The notes under the pieces are model-generated. The model saw nothing but the letters and a program-made list of their open reading frames with translations. It had not been told where the DNA came from and made no database searches. The position numbers and the translations under genes are program-made. 64,000 nt of DNA from Chryseobacterium camelliae (GTDB lineage: Bacteria > Bacteroidota > Bacteroidia > Flavobacteriales > Weeksellaceae). The number at the start of each line of letters is the position of its first letter. The first letter of the stretch is position 1. Positions 27,611 through 36,736 of the stretch are shown one piece after another. The stretch is from positions 496,001-560,000 of the forward strand of contig NZ_CP115859.1 of assembly GCF_027920545.1 (NCBI RefSeq). Direction: 5' to 3'.

Positions 27611-27961
27611 TCAATTTACTATATCTTCCCTAATCTTTTTTGTCAAAGAATTAAATACCAGATCATACGACTGATCGATCATTTTTAAAATCAAATCTCT
27701 TTTCAAACCATCTACCATCACTGAATTCCAATGTGTTTTATTCATATGAAATGCTCCGGTAATCTGTGGATGCTGCTCACGAAGCTCTGCACTCCATTCC
27801 GGATCGGTTTTTACATTAATCCCTAAAGGTTGTTTTTCCAGGGCCATCAGTAAAAACATTTTCGTTCCTACCTTCATCACAAGGGTTTCATTATCAAAGG
27901 GAAAACTTTCCGTAACTCCTTTTTTCGCAAGACAATAGTCTAAAATTTCGTTTGCATCCAT
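27611..27961 (-). CDS. MmcQ/YjbR family protein
   Basis: 116 aa. LDYCLAKKGVTESFPFDNET, LGINVKTDPEWSAELREQHP and FHMNKTHWNSV are the family landmarks (PF04237). The fold is CyaY-like and a DNA-binding role has been suggested for members. No partner is close. Immediately upstream are GGGTAATGGGTAATGAGTAA-type repeats. Confidence 0.88.
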   Translation of the reverse strand: MDANEILDYCLAKKGVTESFPFDNETLVMKVGTKMFLLMALEKQPLGINVKTDPEWSAELREQHPQITGAFHMNKTHWNSVMVDGLKRDLILKMIDQSYDLVFNSLTKKIREDIVN

Positions 27962-27965
27962 GTTT

Positions 27966-28002
27966 TTATATGAGTAATGGGTAATGGGTAATGAGTAATT
28001 TT
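27966..28002. repeat. GAGTAATGGGTAATG short tandem repeat
   Basis: Three to four imperfect copies of the 7-mer GTAATGG/GTAATGA stand upstream of the MmcQ gene. A longer inverted version of the same motif is at 49030-49095, and AGTAATGAGTAAT recurs at 28823-28835. Confidence 0.45.
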
Positions 28003-28178
28003 ATTATTCAAGATGCTTTTACAAGCTTAATATGACAGCTGTTTTTTAGCAGAATATTTGAATTGTTTTCATCCTAAAGCTTCAGAGAGCATCTCATTTT
28101 TCATTTTAAATATAAAACTTTGCTTCAAATTTAGTAAATTTAAGAAGGAAAACATCATCATTAATAAACCTCATTATT

Positions 28179-28835
28179 ATGAAAGCTCTCGTAATCGGTG
28201 CTACAGGTGCCACAGGAAAAGATCTGGTTAGTCAATTACTCAATGATAAAGATTTTGAAGAGGTGGATGTTTTTGTCAGAAAACCTATTGATATTCAAAA
28301 CAATAAACTCAACGTTCATGTTGTTAATTTTGAAAAACCCGAAGAATGGAAAAATATGGTAAAAGGTGATGTTGCTTTTTCATGCCTCGGAACCACTTTA
28401 AAAACTGCCGGAAGTAAAGAGGCACAAAGAAAAGTCGATTATGATTATCAATACGAATTTGCAAAGGCCGCCAAAGAAAACAATGTAGAAGATTATATTT
28501 TAGTCTCTGCTTATGGAGCCAGTCCCAACTCGAAGATTTTTTACTCCAAAATGAAAGGCGAACTGGAAGAGGCTGTAAAACAACTCCATTTTACTAAAAT
28601 TACCATTTTCAAACCCGGAATGCTGGAAAGAAAAGATTCTGACAGAACCGGAGAAGTGTTGGGAAGCAGAATTATAAAATTTGCCAATAAACTGGGGCTT
28701 TTGGAAAGTCAAAAACCTTTACCAACCGATATTTTAGCTAAAGCCATGATCAAATCTTCGAAGATAAAAAGCAATGGCTATTCAAGCATTAAACTTGGAA
28801 ATATCTCTTGTTTTGCAGAGAAAAGTAATGAGTAA
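28179..28835 (+). CDS. NAD(P)H-binding oxidoreductase (TIP30/HTATIP2-like)
   Basis: 218 aa Rossmann protein. The N-terminal GATGATGKDLVSQLL binds the dinucleotide. AFSCLGTTLKTAGSKEAQRK and the active-site region ILVSAYGASPNSKIFYSKMKGELE (Y-x3-K-like) fit the atypical short-chain dehydrogenase group of NAD(P)H-binding proteins. The substrate is unknown. Single gene between two opposite units; an AGTAATGAGTAAT repeat overlaps its stop. Confidence 0.8.
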   Translation: MKALVIGATGATGKDLVSQLLNDKDFEEVDVFVRKPIDIQNNKLNVHVVNFEKPEEWKNMVKGDVAFSCLGTTLKTAGSKEAQRKVDYDYQYEFAKAAKENNVEDYILVSAYGASPNSKIFYSKMKGELEEAVKQLHFTKITIFKPGMLERKDSDRTGEVLGSRIIKFANKLGLLESQKPLPTDILAKAMIKSSKIKSNGYSSIKLGNISCFAEKSNE

Positions 28836-28938
28836 TATGAATAATAAAAGAAAAATTAATTTTCATAATAATCGACCCAACTCAATGATGTTTATATTGC
28901 ATTAAGTTGAGCCTATTTATTTTTGATACTCATTAAAT

Positions 28939-29733
28939 TTAAGAAAATTCTTGTTCTAATTTTTTTGAAATTTCGGGGACAAGAGGTTTATTTTTAATTT
29001 TATCATATGTCTTTCTAGCTTTCTTAATTAGTTTTTCATCATTTTTACTTTTACCAACTTTTACCATTGTAAGTGCATACAGAGACAAATAATTTTCATC
29101 TTTTTTATATGTAGAATAGACATTATCCAAGTATGGCAAAGCAGTTTCATAATCTTCTTTCAAAGAATGAAGCATTCCGTACATATAAATAACATCATTA
29201 TTTACTGTTCCTGTATTTTTGTATAAATTTTCTGCAAGCTTAAGATTTTGTAAACCCTTATCATAATCTCCAAGAACAACGGAAGTATTTGCTATTCCAT
29301 AATATCCTTCAGGATTATCCGGAAAATATTTTACCATTTCTTCATATTTTTCTCTGGCTTCATTTACTTTTCCAAATCTCATATATCCTATGGCTAAATT
29401 TTGTTTAAATATAGGAGCTTTATTTTGAGCTAAACTATCAGCTGCATAATAAAAAACTAATGCTTCCTTATGCATATTTTGTAAACGCAAATAATATCCA
29501 GCCAGAAAATAAGCATCACAATACTTTTGATCTTCTTCAATTGCTTTAAATAAAACTTTTGTAATACCTCCATAATAATTAGGGAAATTTAACCCTGTAA
29601 TTGCAGCATCAAATTTTTTCCTTGAGTCTTCTTTTTCTGGTGTACAATAATTAGTTTTCCCTAAAAAATAAGAATCTTGTGAAAATCCTTTTATAGAAAG
29701 GATTAAAATAAAAATGGTTAATAGTTTTTTCAT
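28939..29733 (-). CDS. Exported tetratricopeptide-repeat protein
   Basis: 264 aa with a signal peptide (ends IKGFSQ). Four to five TPR-like units are visible between about 60 and 250, for example AYFLAGYYLRLQNMHKEALV and NPEGYYGIANTSVVLGDYDK. A single periplasmic scaffold-type protein with no catalytic domain. It may share a transcript with the glutathione peroxidase gene upstream, but a terminator lies between them. Confidence 0.8.
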   Translation of the reverse strand: MKKLLTIFILILSIKGFSQDSYFLGKTNYCTPEKEDSRKKFDAAITGLNFPNYYGGITKVLFKAIEEDQKYCDAYFLAGYYLRLQNMHKEALVFYYAADSLAQNKAPIFKQNLAIGYMRFGKVNEAREKYEEMVKYFPDNPEGYYGIANTSVVLGDYDKGLQNLKLAENLYKNTGTVNNDVIYMYGMLHSLKEDYETALPYLDNVYSTYKKDENYLSLYALTMVKVGKSKNDEKLIKKARKTYDKIKNKPLVPEISKKLEQEFS

Positions 29734-29748
29734 AATTTTAAAATAAAA

Positions 29749-29769
29749 AAGTGGATAAAAAATCCACTT
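29749..29769 (-). terminator. Terminator after glutathione peroxidase gene
   Basis: A perfect stem AAGTGGAT / ATCCACTT with A/T runs both sides, 25 bases after the peroxidase stop. Confidence 0.7.
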
Positions 29770-29793
29770 GCAAAAATATATATTATTTTGATT

Positions 29794-30372
29794 TTATTTC
29801 AAATACTTTACAATTGCTTCATCCGTAGGTTTTGTAGAACTTACAAACGAATCAATTAATTTTCCGTTTTCGTCAATTAAGAATTTGGTGAAGTTCCAGA
29901 CAATGGTTGAATTCTTTACGCCGTTTAATTCCTTTTCCGTTAAATATTTAAAGATTGGAGCCGTATCATCTCCTTTCACAGAAACTTTAGCAGCCATCGG
30001 AAAAGTTACTCCGTAATTTTTTTGGCAGAACGCTCCGATTTCATGATTGGTTCCAGGTTCTTGTCCACCAAAATTATTGGCAGGGAAACCTACAACTACT
30101 ACCTTATCCTTATATTCTTCATAAACTTTTTCAAGATCAGCGTACTGTGGAGTAAATCCGCATTCTGAAGCGGTATTGACAATAAGGATTTTTTTACCTT
30201 TAAAATCTGCAAAGTTGATCTGTTTCCCTTCTTCCAAGGCATCAACTTTAAAATCATATATTGATTTTCCCATAAGTTCTTTGGTTTTAGCTTTAGACAC
30301 ATCGCTCTTTTTCTGAGCACAACTATTAAAAAATGCTACAAAGGAAAGCAGCAATATAAAGATCTTTTTCAT
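29794..30372 (-). CDS. Glutathione peroxidase-family lipoprotein
   Basis: 192 aa thiol peroxidase. The signal peptide ends FFNSCAQ, a lipobox with Cys 18, so it is probably a membrane-anchored lipoprotein. The catalytic Cys is in NTASECGFTPQY (C71), and the other conserved residues are in FPANNFGGQEPG (Gln) and IVWNFTKFLI (Trp/Asn). Bacterial members mostly use thioredoxin and reduce lipid or hydrogen peroxide. The upstream gene is only 13 bases away, so they form an operon. Confidence 0.9.
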   Translation of the reverse strand: MKKIFILLLSFVAFFNSCAQKKSDVSKAKTKELMGKSIYDFKVDALEEGKQINFADFKGKKILIVNTASECGFTPQYADLEKVYEEYKDKVVVVGFPANNFGGQEPGTNHEIGAFCQKNYGVTFPMAAKVSVKGDDTAPIFKYLTEKELNGVKNSTIVWNFTKFLIDENGKLIDSFVSSTKPTDEAIVKYLK

Positions 30373-30385
30373 TTTTACTATGGAT

Positions 30386-31048
30386 TTAGAATTTAAAAAT
30401 ATTAGCAGGAAATACTTTATTGATCTCTACTTTATTCAATAACATTACATAATCTCCGTCTTTTTTCGTACTTGAAGATTCTATTCTGAAAGGCATTACA
30501 AGGTTTCCAACTCTTTTATAATCAGAATAATCCAAGGTTTCATCTTTTTTTATTTCTCTCAACAACATATACGTTTTCGTATCGAAATAATAGATGTTTT
30601 TATTTACGTTTTTAGTTAATTCAACCTTATGACAATAGATATTCCCTATTTTTTCCTTTCCTAAATATCTAGCTTCAAAACCTTTATTTTCCCAGTCAAT
30701 AAAATCATTATCAAAGCTTTCAGGTTTGTAATCTGCATATTCCTGAAGTTTATTGGTTGCATAATTCATTGCATAGCCTTTTGTTCCGTCGTATCCTTCA
30801 ATAGCCGTTTCTTTATTATTGATGGTAAGGACCGTTTTAGTAAGATTGGGACGTTGCTGATAAATCTTTACAGGATATTCATCTTTAATTCCCAACACTA
30901 CTTTCCCTTGAAGGAATACTGAATTTAAAAGCTTCCAATTCGTTAATCCTCCGGATAATTCGATGTTTCTATCTATAATTTCCTTTGCTGTCTGTGCAAA
31001 AGACCATTGCGAACATATCAGGACGAAAACTAAAAGTAACTTCTTCAT
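30386..31048 (-). CDS. LolA-like exported protein
   Basis: 220 aa. The signal peptide ends QWSFAQ. The mature part has the beta-strand pattern of LolA/LolB or outer-membrane lipoprotein-sorting proteins (VEGYDGTKGYAMN-type and NIYYFDTKTYMLLREIKKD). It is an envelope protein, perhaps for lipid or lipoprotein handling, but the family is only suggested. It precedes the glutathione peroxidase gene by 13 bases. Confidence 0.6.
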   Translation of the reverse strand: MKKLLLVFVLICSQWSFAQTAKEIIDRNIELSGGLTNWKLLNSVFLQGKVVLGIKDEYPVKIYQQRPNLTKTVLTINNKETAIEGYDGTKGYAMNYATNKLQEYADYKPESFDNDFIDWENKGFEARYLGKEKIGNIYCHKVELTKNVNKNIYYFDTKTYMLLREIKKDETLDYSDYKRVGNLVMPFRIESSSTKKDGDYVMLLNKVEINKVFPANIFKF

Positions 31049-31158
31049 TAATTTTATTTATAAATTCAAATATAAGATTTTTATGGTGAATCTGTAAGCC
31101 TGTAAAATCGTAAAAACCGTTAATTTTAAACAATTTTGCAAGTCTTTGGTTTTACAAT

Positions 31159-31884
31159 TTAGCCAATTAATTTTCTTGCTTTTTCCAAATCTTCCGGCGT
31201 ATCGATTCCCACTCCGATAAAATTGGTTTCTATGAGCTTGATTTTCATACCATATTCAAGATAACGGATACATTCAATCTTTTCAGAAATTTCCAGAGGT
31301 TTCATTTCCAGTTTTGAAAACTGGATCAAAGCGTGTTTTCTGAAAGCATACACTCCAATATGTTTAAAATAATTTACATGGTAAGAAATTTCCCTGTGGA
31401 AAGGAATTACAGAACGACTGAAATAGAGAGCAAACCCGTTATTATCCGTAATTACTTTTACATTATTAGGGTTTTCAATTTCTTCTTTTTCAGTCAGTTT
31501 TATTTTTAAAGAAGCTAAAGAAATTTCCTGATTTTCATCGTGATGGAAAACTTCAATAAGCTGTTGTAATGGTTCTAATTTCAAAAACGGTTCATCACCC
31601 TGAACATTGATAACGATATCACAATCAATATGTTGTACAGCTTCAGCAATCCGGTCGCTTCCTGTTTCATGTTGACCGGTCATCACTGCTTTTCCTCCGT
31701 TTTTTATAATTTCATCAAAAATAATTTCTGAATCTGTCGCTACAAAAACTTCATCAAATAAGCCCGTTTCCACTACATTCTGATACGTTGTTGTGATAAC
31801 CGTTTTTTCTCCCAATAACTGCATTAATTTAGCAGGAAAACGACTTGCTTCATAACGTGCGGGAATAACTGCGATGATCTTCAT
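31159..31884 (-). CDS. kdsB: 3-deoxy-manno-octulosonate cytidylyltransferase
   Basis: Activates KDO as CMP-KDO for lipopolysaccharide core synthesis. 241 aa from the ATG at 31884. The nucleotide-binding start [32 protein letters not shown] and the C-terminal [14 protein letters not shown] are all typical. A longer frame (to 32001) begins [12 protein letters not shown], which is translation of the intergenic repeat at 31968-32046 and is rejected. kdsA is also in the window. Confidence 0.96.
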   Translation of the reverse strand: MKIIAVIPARYEASRFPAKLMQLLGEKTVITTTYQNVVETGLFDEVFVATDSEIIFDEIIKNGGKAVMTGQHETGSDRIAEAVQHIDCDIVINVQGDEPFLKLEPLQQLIEVFHHDENQEISLASLKIKLTEKEEIENPNNVKVITDNNGFALYFSRSVIPFHREISYHVNYFKHIGVYAFRKHALIQFSKLEMKPLEISEKIECIRYLEYGMKIKLIETNFIGVGIDTPEDLEKARKLIG

Positions 31885-31967
31885 TTTGAATAATTTATAT
31901 TTTTTTAATTTAAATAATTGTTCCGTAAATCTAAGAAGATTTTTTATGGTTAGTGTTTTATTGTAAA

Positions 31968-32046
31968 GCGCTTCGACTCCGCTCAGCGTGACATCACTCA
32001 ATCAAGCAGTTAGATTAGGACGGTCATGCTGAGCGAAGTCGAAGCA
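31968..32046. repeat. Intergenic inverted repeat, copy 2
   Basis: The arms GCTTCGACTCCGCTCAGCGT (left) and ATGCTGAGCGAAGTCGAAGC (right), both followed by or preceded by GACA/TGTCA-type bases, flank a 28-base centre. Closely related to the other three copies. Confidence 0.65.
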
Positions 32047-32068
32047 TTTTAATTATTTACTAAAAGAA

Positions 32069-33322
32069 TTACTTTAAAGCATTCAAAGCATTCTCTAATT
32101 TTGGCATCATAACAGAAATTTCTTCGGTTGCCAAACCTCCTACAGAAGCTCTGAACCAAGGCTCAGATTTCTCTTCTCCAAAAGCAGAGAAAGGAACCAA
32201 AGCCACCCCGGCTTCGTTAATTAAATAGAATACCAGATCAGAAGAGTTTTCAATAGTTGTTCCGTCCGGTTTTGTTTTCCCGATATAATCTAATTTGATC
32301 GTCAGGTAAAGCGCTCCCATTGGTTCGATACTGTCAACACTAAGACCTTTTCCTTTTAGATCCTGGATTCCACCGTGAAGAACTTTTAAACTCGCTTCCA
32401 ATTTATCTTTAAAATCTTCTACGAAAGCGTTTAGATCTTCCGGATTTTCATAATATTTTGCAGTGGCTTCCTGTTCCGGTTTTGGAGCCCAAGCTCCAAC
32501 GTGTGTAAGAAGAGCCTTCATTTTATCTAAAATATGAGCAGGACCGAATCCCCAACCAACACGAACTCCAGTTGCCGCAAGACATTTTGAAATACCATCG
32601 ATATACACTGTATATTCTTTCATTTCCGGGAAAAGAGATACCGGATCTACGTGTTCTGCCCCGAAAGTAAGATTAGAATAGATTTGATCGTACATTAAGT
32701 ACAACGGCTTTTCATCTTCGCCTCTTTTTTTGTTTTCTGCAAGAACCAATTCGCAGATTTCTGAAAGCTGTTCTCTTGTAAACATGGTTCCGGTCGGGTT
32801 CAACGGTGAACAAAGCGCCAATAGAACTGCTCCGTCCAAATGAGGTCTTAAATCGTCCGCAGTCGGAAGGAAATTGTTTTCAGGCGTTGTTTTCACTTCT
32901 ACAGCATTAGCTGAAGTAAGGTAAGCGTAGTGATTGTTGTTCCAAGATGGTGTAGGATACACTACTTTATCACCTTCATCAACGATAGTTTTATAAACCG
33001 CATAGATCAAAGGTCTTGAACCTGCCGTAATTAGAATATCGTTCGGAGAATAATCAAGATTCCATCTTGTTTTTAAGTCATGGGAAACTGATTTTCTTAA
33101 AGATAAAAGTCCGTTTGCAGGCGGATAATTTGTCAGATTATTCTGATAAGCCTTCTGAATTTCCTCCTTCAATTTTGCAGGAATCGGATAAATATTAGAA
33201 TTCAAATCACCAATCGTAAGATTAGCAATCTCCGCTCCTTTCACCTTTAAATCATTTACTTCATTACCAATTTTTACAATTTCAGAACCGATCAGGTTCG
33301 CCGCTAATTTTGAAACTTTCAC
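32069..33322 (-). CDS. Class I/II aminotransferase (aspartate aminotransferase-like)
   Basis: 417 aa fold-type I PLP enzyme. Characteristic stretches are ITAGSRPLIYAVYKTIVDEG, LCSPLNPTGTMFTREQL, YDQIYSNLTFG and the PLP-lysine segment IDGISKCLAATGVRVGW. The C-terminal FRASVGGLATEE region is complete. It is a cytosolic aminotransferase. Aspartate or aromatic amino acids are the likely substrates, but specificity cannot be assigned. It is transcribed after a lipoprotein gene and before kdsB, with the repeat between. Confidence 0.88.
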   Translation of the reverse strand: MKVSKLAANLIGSEIVKIGNEVNDLKVKGAEIANLTIGDLNSNIYPIPAKLKEEIQKAYQNNLTNYPPANGLLSLRKSVSHDLKTRWNLDYSPNDILITAGSRPLIYAVYKTIVDEGDKVVYPTPSWNNNHYAYLTSANAVEVKTTPENNFLPTADDLRPHLDGAVLLALCSPLNPTGTMFTREQLSEICELVLAENKKRGEDEKPLYLMYDQIYSNLTFGAEHVDPVSLFPEMKEYTVYIDGISKCLAATGVRVGWGFGPAHILDKMKALLTHVGAWAPKPEQEATAKYYENPEDLNAFVEDFKDKLEASLKVLHGGIQDLKGKGLSVDSIEPMGALYLTIKLDYIGKTKPDGTTIENSSDLVFYLINEAGVALVPFSAFGEEKSEPWFRASVGGLATEEISVMMPKLENALNALK

Positions 33323-33352
33323 TTTATTTTAATTTAAATTTATTTACTATTC

Positions 33353-34252
33353 TTAATTAATATTTATTCTCTTATGAATCTCTTCTTCAGGAACTTTTGC
33401 ATCAAAAAGGCTCATTAATTCCTTTGATTTTTCAGCTACATTCGAATTCGGATATTTTTTTATTATCCTGTTGAATTCTTCTCTGTTTTCATCATATAAT
33501 GTTCCGTCAGAATGCTCATGCGTAGGCGTATTATCCATCCCAAACAAATAATCATGCAAATGACTATTGTACATTTCTTTTACTCTGGGGATTAAAGGAC
33601 TTTTAGGATATTTTTTAATAAAATTCTCCCAAAATACCGTTCTTTCTCCCAATTCTTTCCAGGAAATTACCAATCCTGCATCCGCCGAATAAAGACCTTC
33701 ACTTTCTTTCGATAATTGCTCAATAAAGGTATTATAATCCGGTGTTACTTTATTTTTAAATACAGAGAAATAATGATCAGGAACGGACCAAATTTCCGTA
33801 TATCCTTCTCCTACTTCCGTAAATTCAAGACTTCCTTTCTTCAGTTCAGCGATCAATTTCTTTATATTTTCAGGAAATTTGTAGCTGTTAGTTTCGGAAT
33901 CATAGTAATTTACATATTCTTCCAAGACTTTACCTAAATTTTCACTTAAACAAGCTGTATATTTCTCACGAATCTTGATATAATCTTCGTATAATTTATC
34001 GTTCTGTTCAGGCGAATTCTGAGCAATTTCTTTTTCAGTTTTATGTTGAAGCCATTGAAGAGCTGCAATATAATCTTCCGTTTTATTTTTAGAAGAGCAC
34101 GTAGTATCAATAGGCTTAAACAAATCTTCTTTTGTTTCTACCGTTGAAATCGTATCTCTTTCAACTTTTTCTACTGAAGTTTTTGACGCTTCTTTTTTAC
34201 AGGAAAAAATAGACATCAACAGAATAAAAGCCGCTAAAGTATTTTTTATCAT
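33353..34252 (-). CDS. Hypothetical lipoprotein
   Basis: 299 aa. Lipobox LLMSIFSCKK with the Cys near residue 18. The mature part is acidic and helical with two repeated-looking segments (FWENFIKKYPKSPLIPRVKE and FNRIIKKYPNSNVAEKSKE), which resemble YfiO/TPR-like outer-membrane units. No family recognised. The stop lies about 30 bases upstream of the aminotransferase start, and its own start is 14 bases after the phosphomutase stop, so the three may be one transcript. Confidence 0.65.
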   Translation of the reverse strand: MIKNTLAAFILLMSIFSCKKEASKTSVEKVERDTISTVETKEDLFKPIDTTCSSKNKTEDYIAALQWLQHKTEKEIAQNSPEQNDKLYEDYIKIREKYTACLSENLGKVLEEYVNYYDSETNSYKFPENIKKLIAELKKGSLEFTEVGEGYTEIWSVPDHYFSVFKNKVTPDYNTFIEQLSKESEGLYSADAGLVISWKELGERTVFWENFIKKYPKSPLIPRVKEMYNSHLHDYLFGMDNTPTHEHSDGTLYDENREEFNRIIKKYPNSNVAEKSKELMSLFDAKVPEEEIHKRININ

Positions 34253-34266
34253 AAATCCCGCGTCAA

Positions 34267-35982
34267 TTAATCCAACTTCAAATCTCTTTTTACTTCTCCT
34301 ATTTTTGCTTCTAAAGCTTTCAGTTTATTGTTAAAATCAGCTTCTGAAGTAACAGAATCCTTCACAGAAACATAAAATTTAATTTTAGGCTCTGTTCCTG
34401 AAGGTCTTACGCAAACTTTCGTCCCGTCCTGAGTGTAATAAATCAAAACATTCGATTTTGGAATGTCGTTCATTACCTGCTTCTCTCCTTTTGAAACGAT
34501 AAAATTGGTTTGTTCTTTAAAATCCTTCACCTCTTCAACCAATGAACCTGCCAGTTCTTTTGGAGGGTTTTCGCGGAAATTTTTCATCATATTCTGAATT
34601 TCTTCTGCTCCATCTCTACCTTTTCTGACAATATTGATCAATCCTTCATAATACATTCCCAATTCCTGATAGATTTCGATCATGTATTGGTACATTATTT
34701 TTCCGTTGGCTTTACACCAAGCTGCAATTTCGCATGCCAGGATGATACTTCCGCAAGAATCTTTATCACGAACGAAATCTCCGGTCATAAATCCGAAACT
34801 TTCTTCCCCGCCACAAATGAATTTTTCTTTGCCTTCGAAATCACGGATCATTTTCCCGATCCACTTAAATCCGGTTAATCCAACTTTGCAGTCAACACCG
34901 AATTTCTGAGCTATGTCAAAGAAAATATCAGAGGTTACAATCGTAGAACCAATGAATTCTTTTCCAGTGATTTTCCCTTGTTTTTTCCATTGGTCTAAAA
35001 TATAATACGTTAAAATCGTATTACACTGGTTTCCATTTAATAACTGAATTTCTCCTTCAAGGTTTCGAACAGCAATTCCTAATCTGTCACCATCCGGATC
35101 GGTTCCGATAACAATATCTGCATTCGTAATTTTTGCTAAATCCATCGCCATTTCCAATGCTGCAGGTTCTTCCGGGTTTGGAGAATCTACTGTTGGGAAA
35201 TTTCCGCTGGGAATCATTTGTTCTTTAACCAAATCGATTTTCTTGAAACCTGCTTTTTCCAACGCTTTTGGAACCGTTGTATAAGTCGTTCCGTGAATAG
35301 ATGTGAAAACAATATTTAAATTTCCTTTCCCAACATCCTGATAGGTTGAGTTTTCGATACAGGCATCAATATAAACATCATCCTGTTCCTCTCCGATCCA
35401 TTCGATCAAATCATCATTTCCGTTAAATTTAATTTCTTCAAATTTTACAGAATATACTTCGTTGATAATGGCTTCATCATGTGGTGGAACAATTTGTGCA
35501 CCGTCATTCCAATATACTTTGTAGCCGTTGTATTCCGGCGGATTGTGAGAAGCCGTCAATACAATTCCTCCATTACATTTTTTATCACGAACTGTAAAAG
35601 ACAATTCCGGAGTCGGTCTGTGATTTTTAAAAAGCAAGACTTTAATTCCGTTTGCCGTCAAAACATCTGCTACTAATTTTCCGAATTCTTTTGAATTATT
35701 TCTTACGTCATAAGCAATCGCTACTTTAATCTCTTCTCCTGCAAATTGCTTTAACATATAATTCGCAAGTCCCTGTGTAGCTTGACCTAATGTATATTTA
35801 TTTAAACGATTGGTTCCGACACCCATAATTCCTCTCATCCCTCCTGTTCCGAATTCCAATTCTCTGTAAAATGAATCTTCCAGGTCAGGCGAATTGCCAT
35901 CAATTAACAATTGAACAGCATCTCTTGTTTCTTTATCAAATGTATCGGTTAACCAAAGCTTCGCTTTTTCTAATGTTGTCAT
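34267..35982 (-). CDS. Phosphohexomutase (phosphoglucomutase/phosphomannomutase)
   Basis: 571 aa from the ATG at 35982; a longer frame starts at 36036 but adds a non-conserved leader. The active-site Ser is in TASHNPPEYNG. The metal-binding DPDGDRLGI, sugar-binding GGEESFGF and phosphate-binding VRPSGTEPKIKFY are all intact. It interconverts hexose 1- and 6-phosphates. The length fits the long phospho-sugar mutase class (PgcA type). A repeat copy lies just upstream. Confidence 0.93.
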   Translation of the reverse strand: MTTLEKAKLWLTDTFDKETRDAVQLLIDGNSPDLEDSFYRELEFGTGGMRGIMGVGTNRLNKYTLGQATQGLANYMLKQFAGEEIKVAIAYDVRNNSKEFGKLVADVLTANGIKVLLFKNHRPTPELSFTVRDKKCNGGIVLTASHNPPEYNGYKVYWNDGAQIVPPHDEAIINEVYSVKFEEIKFNGNDDLIEWIGEEQDDVYIDACIENSTYQDVGKGNLNIVFTSIHGTTYTTVPKALEKAGFKKIDLVKEQMIPSGNFPTVDSPNPEEPAALEMAMDLAKITNADIVIGTDPDGDRLGIAVRNLEGEIQLLNGNQCNTILTYYILDQWKKQGKITGKEFIGSTIVTSDIFFDIAQKFGVDCKVGLTGFKWIGKMIRDFEGKEKFICGGEESFGFMTGDFVRDKDSCGSIILACEIAAWCKANGKIMYQYMIEIYQELGMYYEGLINIVRKGRDGAEEIQNMMKNFRENPPKELAGSLVEEVKDFKEQTNFIVSKGEKQVMNDIPKSNVLIYYTQDGTKVCVRPSGTEPKIKFYVSVKDSVTSEADFNNKLKALEAKIGEVKRDLKLD

Positions 35983-36026
35983 ATTTGTATTTTGTTCTTT
36001 TATAGTTTGTAGGTTATATCTTATCT

Positions 36027-36105
36027 TGTCATTCAAGGAACGAGAAAACTGTTTTTATATTTTAAAAGAGATTCTTCATTTCACTTCGTTTCATTCAGAA
36101 TAACA
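36027..36105. repeat. Intergenic inverted repeat, copy 3
   Basis: Arms TGTCATTCAAGGAACGAGAA and the right arm AGATTCTTCATTTCACTTCG followed by TTTCATTCAGAATAACA. A diverged version of the same inverted-repeat family. Confidence 0.5.
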
Positions 36106-36122
36106 AAGGCAAGTTTATTTTT

Positions 36123-36734
36123 TTATAATTTATTTAATCCCAATTTTAAATTTGGTAATTTTTCTTTTAATGAATTTATTTTTGATTGCAAATCATTTAA
36201 TTCAAAAACAGAATCTCTAAAAATTTCTTTGCTTATTTTAAATCTTATTATTGTATAATCTCCGGAAAGATCAGTTTTAGAAATTTCTTTGAAAACTGTT
36301 TTTCCTTTTTCAAAAATAAAATGACCTTTCTGTTTATTGCAAATCGTTTCCAATTCACATTTCTCAGAAACTGCATTAATTGTTGTCATTCCAATTCGAC
36401 AAAACTCATCACCAACTTCAAGATGTTTCTTTTCATTACTACAAGCACCAATTTTTGTCATAATACATTCAGCTTTAGTCAAATCCCAAGATTTTTCCAA
36501 AGACATCCCAGCATTATATTTTATATATAATAAATCTTCATCAGCACAAATAATAATTTCATTACAATTATTATCAAAATATTCATCAAAAGCATGGCAA
36601 AGAGCTCCAAATACAAGCGAGTTTAAATTATTTTCTTTAAAACAATCTTCAAAATACAGTTGAGGTCGAAGCCTTACATGCTCCATTCCATCAAGACTTT
36701 GAATGTCACTTTCTGTATATTTTTTTTCTGCCAA
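36123..36734 (-). CDS. GyrB-like GHKL protein, truncated, ATP site degenerate
   Basis: 203 aa. It aligns end to end with the N-terminal GHKL subdomain of DNA gyrase B: YTESDIQSLDGMEHVRLRP and later CRIGMTTINAVSEKCELE against the GyrB GVGVSVVNALSQKLEL region, then the RFKISKEIF strand. No transducer, TOPRIM or C-terminal domains follow. The GyrB motif E-x3-N-x2-DE reads G-x3-H-x2-DE here; the DDGRGIP motif reads KYNAGMS; and the GLHGVG lid reads EFCRIG. ATP hydrolysis is therefore unlikely. Two bases separate it from the head-GIN gene, so it is the last gene of that operon. Role unknown; a gyrase decoy is one idea. Confidence 0.75.
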   Translation of the reverse strand: MAEKKYTESDIQSLDGMEHVRLRPQLYFEDCFKENNLNSLVFGALCHAFDEYFDNNCNEIIICADEDLLYIKYNAGMSLEKSWDLTKAECIMTKIGACSNEKKHLEVGDEFCRIGMTTINAVSEKCELETICNKQKGHFIFEKGKTVFKEISKTDLSGDYTIIRFKISKEIFRDSVFELNDLQSKINSLKEKLPNLKLGLNKL

Positions 36735-36736
36735 TT

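Noticed and set aside
31885..32001. Longer kdsB start beginning [12 protein letters not shown]
   Set aside because: It is translation of the intergenic repeat at 31968-32046. The KdsB motif VIPARYEAS starts within five residues of the ATG at 31884.
36123..36734. A second gyrB or parE
   Set aside because: Only the GHKL subdomain is present and the ATP residues are lost, so it cannot be a working topoisomerase subunit.
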